Part shown: piece after piece, positions 54,111-63,305 of the stretch
How positions within the stretch are numbered: the stretch's first letter is position 1
How the letters are laid out: each line of letters starts with the position of its first letter
NCBI RefSeq assembly: GCF_018130695.1
Contig: NZ_JAFCJX010000002.1
Location: 372,001 to 436,000 of the forward strand
Direction of reading: 5' to 3'
DNA: 64,000 bases
From: Bradyrhizobium jicamae
GTDB lineage: Bacteria; Pseudomonadota; Alphaproteobacteria; Rhizobiales; Xanthobacteraceae
Notes under the pieces: generated by a model
Seen by the model: the letters and a program-made list of their open reading frames with translations, nothing else
Databases searched by the model: none
What the model was told of the DNA's origin: nothing
Translations under genes and position numbers: made by a program

Positions 54111-54629
54111 TTATTTCTTGCGGAAGCGATCGAGCCGCACCACTTCGGCGCCCTCACTGGGCTTCGGCGGTTCGTCGTCACTGCCCTCGGCGGCCGGCGT
54201 TGCGGCGGGGACGGGCAGGGGAGCAGCGGCCGGAACTGCCGGCACCTTCGGCTCGGGCTTCTCCGCCACCGCATCGGAGGCGTCGAACTGCAGGTCGAAC
54301 GGCGCCGACGGATCGAGGAACCGGGTCACCGCGGCAAACGGGACGTTCAGCCGCTCGGGAATGCCGCCAAAGGAGAGGCCGACCTCGAACTTCTCCTCCG
54401 TCACCACCAGATCCCAGAACTGGTGCTGCAGGATGATGGTCATCTCCTCCGGATATTGCGCCAGGAGCCGCGGCGACAGCTTTACGCCCTCGGCGGTCGA
54501 CAGGAAGGTGATGTAGAAATGGTGCTCGCCCGGCAGGCCATGCTCGGCGGCGTCCGCCAGCACCCGGCGCAGCACCCCGCGCAGCGCGTCGCGCGCCAGC
54601 ACGTCATATCGGATGTGATCGGTCGCCAT
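54111..54629 (-). CDS. sspB: ClpXP adaptor SspB (alphaproteobacterial type)
   Basis: A 172-residue adaptor that tethers ssrA-tagged proteins to ClpXP. Residues 1-115 form the tag-binding core (HHFYITFLSTAEGVKLSPRL, DLVVTEEKFEVGLSFGG). A proline/alanine-rich linker then leads to the basic tail VVRLDRFRKK, the likely ClpX-docking element. The ssrA gene lies about 150 bases upstream on the same strand. Confidence 0.92.
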   Translation of the reverse strand: MATDHIRYDVLARDALRGVLRRVLADAAEHGLPGEHHFYITFLSTAEGVKLSPRLLAQYPEEMTIILQHQFWDLVVTEEKFEVGLSFGGIPERLNVPFAAVTRFLDPSAPFDLQFDASDAVAEKPEPKVPAVPAAAPLPVPAATPAAEGSDDEPPKPSEGAEVVRLDRFRKK

Positions 54630-54782
54630 GGTGATCCTGCCGTCTCAAAAATTGCCAGTGCCTGAAAGCGGCGTCGTCGGAGCCCGACTCGCCCGTTTCG
54701 GACCCATGCTACCCTGCCGCCGCGCCGCGGTCAGCCTGCCCGGCAGCGGAAATTACGGACAGGCACCGGTTTGGAAAATGAA

Positions 54783-55120
54783 GTGGAGGCTTCTGTTGCC
54801 AGGTGCCTCCGAACCCCGCCTAGCGGAGCTTAACCCGCTAGGACTTTAAGATGGTCTTTCAAACTGCGTTACGCAGCCTGAGCAACCGGAGCAAAGTTGT
54901 CGTTGGCAACTATTGCATTAGCCCGATAACGGCGGAACCATACCGAGAAAAAACACGCCCTTTACGCCCTCGTCGATCCTATTTCGCCCCCGCCAAAACC
55001 CACTGATTTCAAATGAGTTTTGGTGGAGGCGCCGGGTACCGCCCCCGGGTCCGAATGGTTTATTGCGACGGCCATTTATTTCCATAGCCGGCGAACCGGC
55101 ACCCCCAATATAGGGGGCAA
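54783..55120 (-). ncRNA. ssrA: Two-piece (permuted) tmRNA
   Basis: Read on the minus strand, the acceptor half comes first, ending CGGCGCCTCCACCA with encoded CCA (about 55020). A spacer of about 30 bases follows, then the coding half opening GGGGGCGAAATAGGATCGAC. The tag frame at 54907-54869 reads ANDNFAPVAQAA then TAA. Two hairpins (CCTAGCGG.../CCGCTAGG and GGAGGC.../GCCTCC) close the 3' side near 54785. Permuted order is the alphaproteobacterial form. Outer boundaries are approximate. The rest of 54630-55277 holds no gene I can support. Confidence 0.93.
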
Positions 55121-55277
55121 ATCGCGCGAAGGACAGGCCCCTTAGAGGTCGCTTTCAGGGCTGTGCAAACACGGCGATTTGGGTCGGCCGCCGCCTGAGC
55201 CAGGTTCTCCATGTTTTGACGGGGTTTCTTCACGCGAACCGGTGTCCACTTCGCTCGAAAGCGCTATAGATTTTGCC

Positions 55278-55889
55278 ATGCCTCCGGAATCCCCGCCGGT
55301 TGCCGTTCCGGCGCCGGATTTGCCCGCATCGACCCCGCCCATCCACCCCAGCCTGCTGGAGCTGTTCATCGCGTTCGCCAAGATGTCGCTGGCGGGCTTC
55401 GGCGGGGTCCTGATGTGGGCGCGGCGCGGCATCGTCGAGCAGCACCGCTGGATGACCGCGGACGAGTTCAACGAGACCTACGCGCTCTGCCACTTCCTGC
55501 CCGGGCCGAACATCGTCAACCTGTCGTTCGTGTTCGGCTCGCGCTTCCGCGGCATTGCGGGCGGGCTTGCCGCCTTCGCCGGCCTGGTCGGTCCGCCGAT
55601 GCTGATCGCGATCGTCCTGGCCGCGATCTATGCGCGCTTCGGCGAGATCGATGCCTTGCGCCGCACGCTGGAAGGCGTGGCCTGCGCCGCGGTCGGGCTG
55701 CTGATCGCGGTCATCTTCAAGATGGCGACGCCGCTGGTGAAGCGGCGTGACGTCGTCGGCCTGCTGGTGATGCTTGCGGTGTTCGTCGCGATCGGCCTGG
55801 TGCGTTGGCCGCTGCAGATCGTGCTGCTGGTCGCGGTCCCCTTGAGCCTGGCCATCACCATCGTCACGCGGCGCAAGGTGAAGGCATGA
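55278..55889 (+). CDS. CHR-family (chromate-type) transporter, N-domain partner
   Basis: A 203-residue inner-membrane protein with one CHR domain (FAKMSLAGFGGVLMWARR, CHFLPGPNIVNLSF). Such short CHR proteins work as pairs, and the second half starts at its stop (ATGA overlap). Known substrates are chromate or sulfate, but many homologues are uncharacterised. ATG 55278 fits the domain start; no ribosome-binding site is obvious, and a frame from 55179 cannot be excluded. Confidence 0.87.
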   Translation: MPPESPPVAVPAPDLPASTPPIHPSLLELFIAFAKMSLAGFGGVLMWARRGIVEQHRWMTADEFNETYALCHFLPGPNIVNLSFVFGSRFRGIAGGLAAFAGLVGPPMLIAIVLAAIYARFGEIDALRRTLEGVACAAVGLLIAVIFKMATPLVKRRDVVGLLVMLAVFVAIGLVRWPLQIVLLVAVPLSLAITIVTRRKVKA

Positions 55890-56419
55890 ACGATCATCCC
55901 AATCCGATCGCATCCCTGGTCTGGACCTTTGGCCTGATGTCGCTGTTTGCGGTCGGCGGCGCGAGCTCGGCCGTGCCGGAGATGCATCGCATTGCCGTCG
56001 ACGTGCAGCACTGGATGACCGACAAGCAGTTCGCCGACATGTTTGCGATCTCGCAGCTCTCGCCCGGGCCGAACGTGCTGATCGTGACGCTGATCGGATA
56101 TTCCGTCGCAGGGGTCGCCGGCGCGCTCGCGGCGACGGTCGCGATGTGCGGCCCGACAGCGATCCTTGCCTATTATGTCAGCCGCATTCTGCAGCGATCC
56201 AGCCAGTCGCGTTGGCCGGCGCTGATCCAGGCGGCACTGGTTCCGCTGTCGATCGGCCTGATGGCGGCGAGCGCGCTCATCCTGGCGCGGACATCAGACC
56301 AAAGTTGGATCGCCGCTCTCATCACGATCGTCGCAGCCATTTTCGCATTTGCAACACGGCTCAATCCGTTCTGGATGTTGCTTGCCGGCGGCCTCTTGGG
56401 TTTTGCTGGCGTTGTCTGA
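55886..56419 (+). CDS. CHR-family transporter, C-domain partner
   Basis: A 177-residue membrane protein with the second CHR domain (FGLMSLFAVGGASSAVPE, SQLSPGPNVLIVTLIGYS). It overlaps its partner by 4 bases and should form a heterodimer equivalent to a full ChrA. There is no chromate-resistance accessory gene nearby, so substrate is uncertain. Confidence 0.88.
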   Translation: MNDHPNPIASLVWTFGLMSLFAVGGASSAVPEMHRIAVDVQHWMTDKQFADMFAISQLSPGPNVLIVTLIGYSVAGVAGALAATVAMCGPTAILAYYVSRILQRSSQSRWPALIQAALVPLSIGLMAASALILARTSDQSWIAALITIVAAIFAFATRLNPFWMLLAGGLLGFAGVV

Positions 56420-56510
56420 CGAAACTCGCTAGGCAGGGGTGGGGCGGGGACGTTTCCAGCCAATGAGAAGAAGCACGGCCCGCGGATAGCGGGGCACGGA
56501 GGAGACAGGC

Positions 56511-57326
56511 ATGGCCGATACGATGGGCCACACAGCGTCAACGACAACGGCGCGCAACACGTCGGCTGCGCTCGGAATTTTCCTGCTGGCGCTGGCGCCG
56601 CAAATCTTCGAGCTGGTGTGGTCGTTCGGAACGATCTTCGGGTGGGGATCCGGCCGCGGTCCGCTGCAGGTCGTGGCCGCGCATGCAACGGCGCTCGCCA
56701 CCTCGATCCCCGACCTCCTGGTCATCCTGTCGGCCGTTCCCGGCGCGATTGCGAAATATCTGTCCACGGGATCGAGCGGCCAGGTCGTCAAGGCGACCCT
56801 GTCGTCGGATGCGCTGCTGGCGCTGATCTACTCCTATCCCCTGTTTGCCGTTGCGATCGGCTCGCTCTTTGTCACGATCAGAGGGGCGCAGGATTACATC
56901 GGCGGCGTCATGCTGGCCGCGTTGGCGTTGTTTGCGCTGTGGGCGTCCAGCGATCTGCAGGGCATGCACGGATTCTCCTTCGGCGCCGGCACCGCGCCGC
57001 GCATGTTCGGCGTTCTCCTGCTGGCGCTCGGGGCCGGCATCGCCGTGACGGGCCTTGCGACCGACGGGCCGAACGTTGGCCATTATTCCTGGCGCGGTCC
57101 GTTTTTCGTTGCGGCGGCGATCGTGTTCTTCGCGCTGGCGATCCGGCCGCTCGGCCTCGTGGTGACGGCGTTCGCAAGCTTCCAGATTGCAGCGCTCGGC
57201 TCGCACGAGACGCGCTGGATCGAGGCCGTCATCGTCGGCGCCTGCCTGACCGCGGGCTGCGCGGTGCTGTTTCCTTATATTCTGGGACTTCCGATGCCGA
57301 TGTTCCCGCGTTTCCTGATTCAGTGA
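56511..57326 (+). CDS. TctB-type small permease with extra N-terminal region
   Basis: A 271-residue protein with about seven helices. The C-terminal half (about 120-271) matches TctB of tripartite tricarboxylate transporters (YIGGVMLAALALFALWASSD, GTAPRMFGVLLLALGAG). The first 120 residues, with extra hydrophobic helices and a polar stretch (LSTGSSGQVVKATLSSD), are not part of the usual 150-residue TctB, and I do not recognise them. It lies 7 bases before tctA. Confidence 0.82.
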   Translation: MADTMGHTASTTTARNTSAALGIFLLALAPQIFELVWSFGTIFGWGSGRGPLQVVAAHATALATSIPDLLVILSAVPGAIAKYLSTGSSGQVVKATLSSDALLALIYSYPLFAVAIGSLFVTIRGAQDYIGGVMLAALALFALWASSDLQGMHGFSFGAGTAPRMFGVLLLALGAGIAVTGLATDGPNVGHYSWRGPFFVAAAIVFFALAIRPLGLVVTAFASFQIAALGSHETRWIEAVIVGACLTAGCAVLFPYILGLPMPMFPRFLIQ

Positions 57327-57333
57327 GGGCGTG

Positions 57334-58848
57334 ATGGAGCTTTTTGCCAATCTTGCTCACGGTTTCGTCGTCGCGTTCTCGCCGATCAATCTTCTGATGT
57401 GCCTGATCGGTGCGCTGGTCGGCACCCTCGTCGGCGTGCTGCCGGGCATCGGCACCATCGCCACCGTCGCGATGCTGCTGCCGATCACCTTTGGCCTGCC
57501 GCCGGTCGGTGCGCTGATCATGCTCGCCGGCATCTACTACGGCGCGCAATATGGCGGCTCGACCACGTCGATCCTGGTCAATATTCCAGGCGAGGCGACG
57601 TCGGTGGTGACGGCGATCGACGGCCACCAGATGGCCAAGCAGGGCCGCGCCGGCCCGGCGCTGGCGATCGCCGCGATCGGCTCGTTCTTCGCCGGCTGCG
57701 TTGCGACCATCCTGATCGCCGTGCTCGGCGCGCCGCTCACGAAACTCGCGCTGGCGTTCGGTCCGGCCGAATATTTCTCGCTGATGTGCCTCGGCCTGAT
57801 CTTCGCGGTGGTGCTCGCCAAGGGTTCAGTTCTCAAGGCGATCGCGATGATCGTGTTCGGACTGTTGCTCTCGATGGTCGGCTCCGACATCGAGACCGGT
57901 GCGTCCCGGATGGCCTTCAACATCCCCGAGCTCGCCGACGGCCTCGGCTTTGCGACGGTGGCGATGGGCGTGTTCGGCTTCGCCGAGATCATCCGCAACC
58001 TCGACCATGGCGCGGAGATGAACCGCGATCTGGTGCAGCAGAAGATCACCGGCCTGATGCCGACAAGGAAGGACCTGACCGACTCGACGCCGGCGATCCT
58101 GCGCGGCACCGTGCTCGGCTCGATCCTCGGCATCCTGCCGGGCGGCGGCGCGGTGATCGCCTCGTTCGCGGCCTATACGCTGGAGAAGAAGCTCGCCAGG
58201 GATCCGCGGCGGTTCGGCCGCGGCGCGATCGAGGGCGTGGCGGCGCCGGAGAGTGCCAACAACGCTGCGGCGCAGACCTCCTTCATCCCGCTGCTCACCC
58301 TCGGTATCCCGCCGAACGCGGTGATGGCGCTGATGGTCGGCGCGATGACCATCCATGGCATCGTGCCGGGCCCGCAGGTGATGCAGAAGCAGCCGGACCT
58401 CGTCTGGGGCATGATCGCCTCGATGTGGATCGGCAATCTGATGCTGATCATCATCAACCTGCCGCTGGTCGGCATCTGGGTCCGTCTGCTGCGCGTGCCG
58501 TACCGGCTGATGTTCCCCTCGATCGTGATCTTCTGCGCGATCGGCATCTATTCGGTGAACAACGCGCCGGTCGACGTCATCCTTGCCGGCGTGTTCGGCC
58601 TGGTCGGCTACTGGCTGATCAAGCACGATTTCGAGCCGGCGCCTTTGCTGCTCGGCATGGTCCTCGGACCGCTGATGGAGGAGAACCTGCGCCGTGCGCT
58701 CTTGATCTCGCGCGGCGACTGGAGCGTGTTCGTCACGCGTCCGTTGTCGGCGGTGCTGCTCGCGATCGCGGCGGGTCTCCTGGTGCTGACGGTTCTCCCC
58801 GTGCTGCGCGCCAAGCGCGACGAGGTGTTCACCGAATCCGAGAACTGA
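57334..58848 (+). CDS. tctA: Tripartite tricarboxylate transporter large permease TctA
   Basis: A 504-residue permease with about 12 helices and TctA signatures GVLPGIGTIATVAMLLPITF, YYGAQYGGSTTSILVNIPGE and ESANNAAAQTSFIPLLTLGI. It imports carboxylates using ion gradients with TctB and the periplasmic TctC. The ATG at 57334 follows GAGGGC. A repeat and a strong hairpin separate it from tctC. Confidence 0.93.
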   Translation: MELFANLAHGFVVAFSPINLLMCLIGALVGTLVGVLPGIGTIATVAMLLPITFGLPPVGALIMLAGIYYGAQYGGSTTSILVNIPGEATSVVTAIDGHQMAKQGRAGPALAIAAIGSFFAGCVATILIAVLGAPLTKLALAFGPAEYFSLMCLGLIFAVVLAKGSVLKAIAMIVFGLLLSMVGSDIETGASRMAFNIPELADGLGFATVAMGVFGFAEIIRNLDHGAEMNRDLVQQKITGLMPTRKDLTDSTPAILRGTVLGSILGILPGGGAVIASFAAYTLEKKLARDPRRFGRGAIEGVAAPESANNAAAQTSFIPLLTLGIPPNAVMALMVGAMTIHGIVPGPQVMQKQPDLVWGMIASMWIGNLMLIIINLPLVGIWVRLLRVPYRLMFPSIVIFCAIGIYSVNNAPVDVILAGVFGLVGYWLIKHDFEPAPLLLGMVLGPLMEENLRRALLISRGDWSVFVTRPLSAVLLAIAAGLLVLTVLPVLRAKRDEVFTESEN

Positions 58849-58855
58849 TCGCCGA

Positions 58856-58931
58856 GAGCATGATCCGGAAAAGTGTGAAGCGGTTTTCCCTCGCGACAAA
58901 CGCCGAAGGCGTTTGCGCGGAGATCATGCTC
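58856..58931. repeat. Palindromic intergenic repeat, copy 3, with internal insertion
   Basis: The same GAGCATGATCCGG...AGATCATGCTC ends as copy 2, with about 28 extra bases in the centre. The extra bases form their own hairpin (ACGCCGAAGGCGT). Confidence 0.82.
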
Positions 58932-59001
58932 AAACAAAGAACCTGCGTCGGCGCGCCGCAGGCGGAAGTCGAGTAGACGTTTGACCAAGCTTCGTGAAAT
59001 G

Positions 59002-59031
59002 AAAATGCCGGCCCAAATGGCCGGCATTTTT
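59002..59031. terminator. Bidirectional hairpin terminator between tctA and tctC
   Basis: A perfect 12-bp stem AAAATGCCGGCC / GGCCGGCATTTT with a 5-base loop, ending in TTTTT. It should stop tctBA transcripts, implying tctC has its own promoter or relies on read-through. Confidence 0.88.
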
Positions 59032-59066
59032 GCGTCGACGCAAAATGAATCGACAAGGGGATCAGG

Positions 59067-60047
59067 ATGACTTCCATTCGCTCGCTTGCGGGCGCATGCG
59101 CCGTAGCGCTCGCCTCGATGTGCGCTTTTGCCGCGCCGGGTCAGGCGCAGACCTATCCGACGCGCAGCATCACCATGATCGTGCCGTTCGCGGCCGGCGG
59201 TCCGACCGACGTGATCTCGCGCATCGTCACCGGCCATATGGCGCAGACGCTCGGACAGAGCATCATCATCGAGAACGTCGTCGGTGCGGGCGGCACCACC
59301 GCCACCACGCGCGCCGCGCGCGCGGCCAATGACGGCTATACGCTGATCACCGGGCACATGGGCACGCACGCCGCCTCCGTGCCGCTCTATCCCAAGCTCG
59401 CCTATCACCCCGAGAAGGACTTTGAGCCGATCGCGCTGCTCGCGGGCACGCCGATCCTGATCCTGGCGCGCAAGGATTTTCCGCCGAAGGACCTCAAGGA
59501 GTTCATCGCCTACGTGAAGGCCAATGCGGAGAAGGTGAACGCCGCGCATGCCGGCATCGGCTCGGTCTCGCATGTGTCGTGCGAACTCCTGCACTCGATC
59601 ATCGACGTCAAGCCGATCAGCGTGCCCTTCAACGGCACGGGTCCGGCGATGAACGCGCTGGTCGGCGGCCAGGTCGACTACATGTGCGACCAGATCGTCA
59701 ACGCGGTGCCGCAGATCAACGCCGGCACCATCAAGGCCTATGCGATCGCGACCGCGGAGCGCAATCCATCGCTGCCGAACGTACCGACCACGACGGAAGC
59801 CGGTTTGCCGGCCTACCAGGCCCAGGCCTGGAACGCGATCTTCGCGCCGAAGGGAACGTCGCCGGCGATCCTGGCCACCCTGAACGCGGCGGCGGGCAAG
59901 GCGCTCGATGACGAGAACGTGCGCAAGCGCTTGCTCGACCTCGGCAGCGTCATCCCGGCGCCGGCCGACCGCACCCAGGCCGCGCTCGGCACCCTCGTCA
60001 AGAACGAGATCGCGAAGTGGACCCCGGTGCTCAAGCCGGCGAGTTAA
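59067..60047 (+). CDS. tctC: Tripartite tricarboxylate transporter receptor TctC (Bug family)
   Basis: A 326-residue periplasmic receptor. The signal peptide is cut near GQAQ. Bug-family features include YPTRSITMIVPFAAGGPTDV (the first ligand-binding loop) and the VPFNGTGPAMNALVGGQVDY region. It delivers a carboxylate to TctAB. It is encoded after them but beyond a terminator. Confidence 0.93.
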   Translation: MTSIRSLAGACAVALASMCAFAAPGQAQTYPTRSITMIVPFAAGGPTDVISRIVTGHMAQTLGQSIIIENVVGAGGTTATTRAARAANDGYTLITGHMGTHAASVPLYPKLAYHPEKDFEPIALLAGTPILILARKDFPPKDLKEFIAYVKANAEKVNAAHAGIGSVSHVSCELLHSIIDVKPISVPFNGTGPAMNALVGGQVDYMCDQIVNAVPQINAGTIKAYAIATAERNPSLPNVPTTTEAGLPAYQAQAWNAIFAPKGTSPAILATLNAAAGKALDDENVRKRLLDLGSVIPAPADRTQAALGTLVKNEIAKWTPVLKPAS

Positions 60048-60070
60048 GCAGCTTAATCAAGCGGATAGGC

Positions 60071-60105
60071 AAGGGGGCGGAGCGTGAGTTCCGCCCCCTT
60101 GTCGT
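60071..60105 (+). terminator. Hairpin terminator after tctC
   Basis: An 11-bp stem AAGGGGGCGGA / TCCGCCCCCTT with an 8-base loop, then GTCGTTT. The T-tract is weak, so efficiency is uncertain. Confidence 0.65.
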
Positions 60106-60220
60106 TTCCCCGGGGAACATCATTTTCACTGTATAATCGGTGGGAAATGCCGAATCGGCGTGTCGATCGGCGGCCCCGGCCGCTACATTCGCCGCTTCCC
60201 GGAAAAGGCCAGCCGACGCC

Positions 60221-61015
60221 ATGAATCAGTATCACGACCTGCTCGAACGCATCCTCGCCGACGGCGCGGAGAAGCAAGACCGCACCGGCACCGGCACGCT
60301 GTCGATCTTCGGCCACCAGATGCGCTTCAATCTGTCGGCCGGCTTCCCGATGCTGACCACCAAGCGGCTGCCGCTGAAGGCGATCGTGCACGAGCTGTTG
60401 TGGTTCCTGGCCGGCGACACCAACATCAAATACCTCAACGACAACGGCGTCACGATCTGGGACGAATGGGCGGACGCCAATGGCGATCTCGGCCCGGTCT
60501 ATGGTTCGCAGTGGCGCTCCTGGCCCGCGGCCGACGGCCGGACCATCGACCAGATCAGCAACGTCGTCGACATGATCAAGCGCAACCCGGATTCGCGGCG
60601 GCTGATCGTCAGCGCCTGGAATCCGGCCGAGGTCGACAAGATGGCGCTGCCGCCGTGCCACTGCCTGTTCCAGTTCTATGTCGCGGGCGGCAAGCTGTCC
60701 TGCCAGCTCTATCAGCGCTCCGCCGACGTCTTCCTCGGCGTGCCCTTCAACATCGCTTCCTATGCGCTGCTGACGATGATGGTGGCGCAGGTGACGGGGC
60801 TGAAGGCGGGCGACTTCGTGCATTCGCTGGGCGATACGCATCTCTATTCCAACCATCTGGAGCAGGCGAGGCTGCAACTGACGCGGCCGACACGGCCGCT
60901 GCCGACCATGACGATCAACCCTGATGTGAAGGACATCTTCGCCTTCCGCTTTGAGGACTTCAAACTCGAGAACTACGACCCGCATCCGCACATCAAGGCC
61001 GAAGTCGCGGTGTGA
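60221..61015 (+). CDS. thyA: Thymidylate synthase
   Basis: A 264-residue enzyme making dTMP from dUMP with methylene-tetrahydrofolate. The catalytic Cys is in [14 protein letters not shown]. The dUMP-phosphate site is [20 protein letters not shown], and the N-terminal loop is [17 protein letters not shown] 60221 gives the standard length. folA follows after one gene, so the dihydrofolate it makes is recycled by its neighbour. Confidence 0.97.
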   Translation: MNQYHDLLERILADGAEKQDRTGTGTLSIFGHQMRFNLSAGFPMLTTKRLPLKAIVHELLWFLAGDTNIKYLNDNGVTIWDEWADANGDLGPVYGSQWRSWPAADGRTIDQISNVVDMIKRNPDSRRLIVSAWNPAEVDKMALPPCHCLFQFYVAGGKLSCQLYQRSADVFLGVPFNIASYALLTMMVAQVTGLKAGDFVHSLGDTHLYSNHLEQARLQLTRPTRPLPTMTINPDVKDIFAFRFEDFKLENYDPHPHIKAEVAV

Positions 61016-61503
61016 GCGAATCTCTTTTGATCCGCCGCGCGCGGCCCGATGAAGCGCCTCTGGTATTCGCGCTGGTGCGCGAACTGGCCGAGTACGAAAA
61101 GCTCTTGCACGAAGTCCACGCCACCGAGGCCGACATTGCGGAGGCGCTGTTCGCTGACAATCCAAAACTGTTCTGCGACATCGCCGAATGGAATGGCGAG
61201 CCGGCCGGCTTTGCGGTGTGGTTCGTGAACTTCTCGACCTTCGCCGGCCGTCACGGCATCTATCTCGAAGACCTTTTCGTGCGCCCGGCGCTGCGCGGCA
61301 AGGGCATCGGCAAGGCACTCCTTGTCCATTTAGCAAAAGAATGCCGCGCCAATGGCTGGGCGCGCCTGCAATGGGCGGTGCTCGACTGGAACGCGCCGTC
61401 GATCGCGTTCTACAAATCGCTCGGCGCCGAGCTGATGGACGAATGGACGATCTGCCGCGTCTCGGGGTCCGCGCTGGACAAGCTTGCGGAAGGAGCGCGC
61501 TGA
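61012..61503 (+). CDS. GNAT-family N-acetyltransferase
   Basis: A 163-residue acetyl-CoA-dependent transferase with the acetyl-CoA loop [18 protein letters not shown] and the C-terminal [18 protein letters not shown] strand. It resembles diamine (spermidine/thialysine) acetyltransferases. A GTG start overlaps the thyA stop by 4 bases, and the stop overlaps the folA ATG by one base, so it sits inside a coupled operon. The substrate is uncertain. Confidence 0.9.
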   Translation: MSESLLIRRARPDEAPLVFALVRELAEYEKLLHEVHATEADIAEALFADNPKLFCDIAEWNGEPAGFAVWFVNFSTFAGRHGIYLEDLFVRPALRGKGIGKALLVHLAKECRANGWARLQWAVLDWNAPSIAFYKSLGAELMDEWTICRVSGSALDKLAEGAR

Positions 61504-62006
61504 TGGAGATCGTGTTCGTGGTCGCGGTTGCCGAGAACGGCGTCATCGGCGCCGGCAACGCCATTCCGTGGCGATTGAAGGCCGACATGAAGCGCCTGAA
61601 GGCAATCACCATGAACAAGCCGGTGGTGATGGGCCGCAAGACCTACGAGTCGATCGGCCGGCCGCTGCCGGGCCGCACCAACATCGTGGTGACGCGCGAT
61701 CCCAATTTTCGCGCGCGCGGCGTCATCGTGACCAATTCGTTTGCCGACGCCGACGCGATCGCGCGCGGCGATGCGCTGCGGCGTTTCGCCACTGAGATCG
61801 CGATCCTGGGCGGCGCCGAGATCTACGCGCAATGGCTGGACCGCGCCGACCGCCTCGAGATCACCGAGGTCCACGCCCGCCCCGACGGCGACACGCGGTT
61901 TGCCACAATCGATGCGAAGGACTGGGAAGAGGTGGCGCGTGAGCGTCACACGGCCGGCGAGAGCGACAGCGCCGACTTCTCCTATGTGACATATCGTCGG
62001 CGGTAG
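61503..62006 (+). CDS. folA: Dihydrofolate reductase
   Basis: A 167-residue NADPH-dependent enzyme regenerating tetrahydrofolate. Landmarks are VIGAGNAIPWRLKADMKRLK (substrate loop with Trp and the acidic Asp) and VVMGRKTYESIGRPLPGRTN. The NADPH site is AILGGAEIYAQWL. It is translationally coupled to the GNAT gene (TGATG). Confidence 0.96.
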   Translation: MEIVFVVAVAENGVIGAGNAIPWRLKADMKRLKAITMNKPVVMGRKTYESIGRPLPGRTNIVVTRDPNFRARGVIVTNSFADADAIARGDALRRFATEIAILGGAEIYAQWLDRADRLEITEVHARPDGDTRFATIDAKDWEEVARERHTAGESDSADFSYVTYRRR

Positions 62007-62165
62007 CCCGCATTAACCAATGTTTGCATTGACAATTTTGGCCCTGCGCATAGCTCGAACGGCCAGGAAGCTTGCGTTGTAAGGGCCCTGACGGTCCCCT
62101 ATAAAGCGCAGCGGACATTCGAGGCCGGACCATCCAGGTCCTAAGGCCTGCCGAGGAGATGTTTG

Positions 62166-63305
62166 ATGCCGTGGAAGAATCAAGGCGGGGGCCCCTGGGG
62201 CTCGGGTCCGAAGGGACCATGGGGCTCGGGTCCGCAATCGGTCGGGCCGCGCCCGCCGGATCTTGAGGACCTTCTGCGCCGCGGCCAGGACCGGCTGCAG
62301 CAGATCCTGCCGGGCGGCCATTTCAGCGGCATGGGCATCGCGCTGGTGCTGGTCGGCGCGCTGGCGATCTGGGGCCTGTCCGGTTTCTTCCGCGTGCAGT
62401 CCGAAGAGCTCGGCGTCGTCCTGCGCTTCGGCAAGCATGTGCGCACCGTGCAGCCCGGCCTGAACTATCATCTGCCGTACCCGATCGAGACCGTGCAGCT
62501 GCCGAAGGCGCTGCGCGTCAACACGATCTCGATCGGCATGCAGCTGATCGACGATCCGGCCCGCCGCGGCCGCAGCATGCGCGACGTGCCCGAGGAAAGC
62601 CTGATGCTGACCGGCGACGAGAACATCGTCGACGTCGACTTCACGGTGCTGTGGCGCATCAAGCCCGACGGCGTCGGCAACTATCTCTTCAACATCCAGA
62701 ACGCCGACGGCACCGTGAAGGCGGTGGCCGAAAGCGCGATGCGCGAGGTGATCGGCCGCTCCCAGATCCAGCCGATCCTGACCGGCGCGCGTAACGCGAC
62801 CGAGCAGGGCGTGCAGGAACTGATTCAGAAGACGCTCGACAGCTACGGCGCCGGCATCCAGATCACCCAGGTGCAGATGCAGAAGGTCGATCCGCCGGCG
62901 CAGGTGATCGACTCCTTCCGCGACGTGCAGGCGGCGCGCGCCAACCTCGAGCAGTTGCAGAACGAGGCGCAGACCTACGCCAACAAGGTCGTTCCCGAGG
63001 CGCGCGGCCGCGCGGCGCAGATCACCCAGGCCGCCGAAGGCTACAAGGAGCAGGCGGTCGCCGAGGCCAAGGGCCAGAGCGCGCGCTTCCTCAAGGTCTA
63101 TGACGAATACAAGAAGGCGCCCGACGTGACGCGGCAACGCATTTATCTGGAAACGATGGAGCGCGTGCTCGGCGGCTCCGAGAAGCTGGTCTATGACGGC
63201 GGTGCGGGCGGCCAGGGCGTGGTGCCCTATCTGCCGCTCAACGAGCTGACGCCGAAGCGTCCCAACGTGCCGGCCACCACCGGCCAGCAGGGAGGCACCC
63301 GATGA
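62166..63305 (+). CDS. hflK: FtsH protease modulator HflK
   Basis: A 379-residue SPFH/band-7 membrane protein that with HflC forms a cage around FtsH. A Gly/Pro-rich cytosolic N-terminus is followed by one membrane helix (ALVLVGALAIWGLSGFF, about residues 60-76), then the SPFH domain and a helical C-terminus (ARANLEQLQNEAQTYANKVV). GAGGAG lies upstream of the ATG. It overlaps hflC by 4 bases. Confidence 0.95.
   Translation: MPWKNQGGGPWGSGPKGPWGSGPQSVGPRPPDLEDLLRRGQDRLQQILPGGHFSGMGIALVLVGALAIWGLSGFFRVQSEELGVVLRFGKHVRTVQPGLNYHLPYPIETVQLPKALRVNTISIGMQLIDDPARRGRSMRDVPEESLMLTGDENIVDVDFTVLWRIKPDGVGNYLFNIQNADGTVKAVAESAMREVIGRSQIQPILTGARNATEQGVQELIQKTLDSYGAGIQITQVQMQKVDPPAQVIDSFRDVQAARANLEQLQNEAQTYANKVVPEARGRAAQITQAAEGYKEQAVAEAKGQSARFLKVYDEYKKAPDVTRQRIYLETMERVLGGSEKLVYDGGAGGQGVVPYLPLNELTPKRPNVPATTGQQGGTR

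Noticed and set aside
55278..56419. Chromate resistance determinant
   Set aside because: The CHR domains are clear, but no ChrB regulator or accessory gene is present and many short CHR pairs have unknown substrates, so I keep only the family call.
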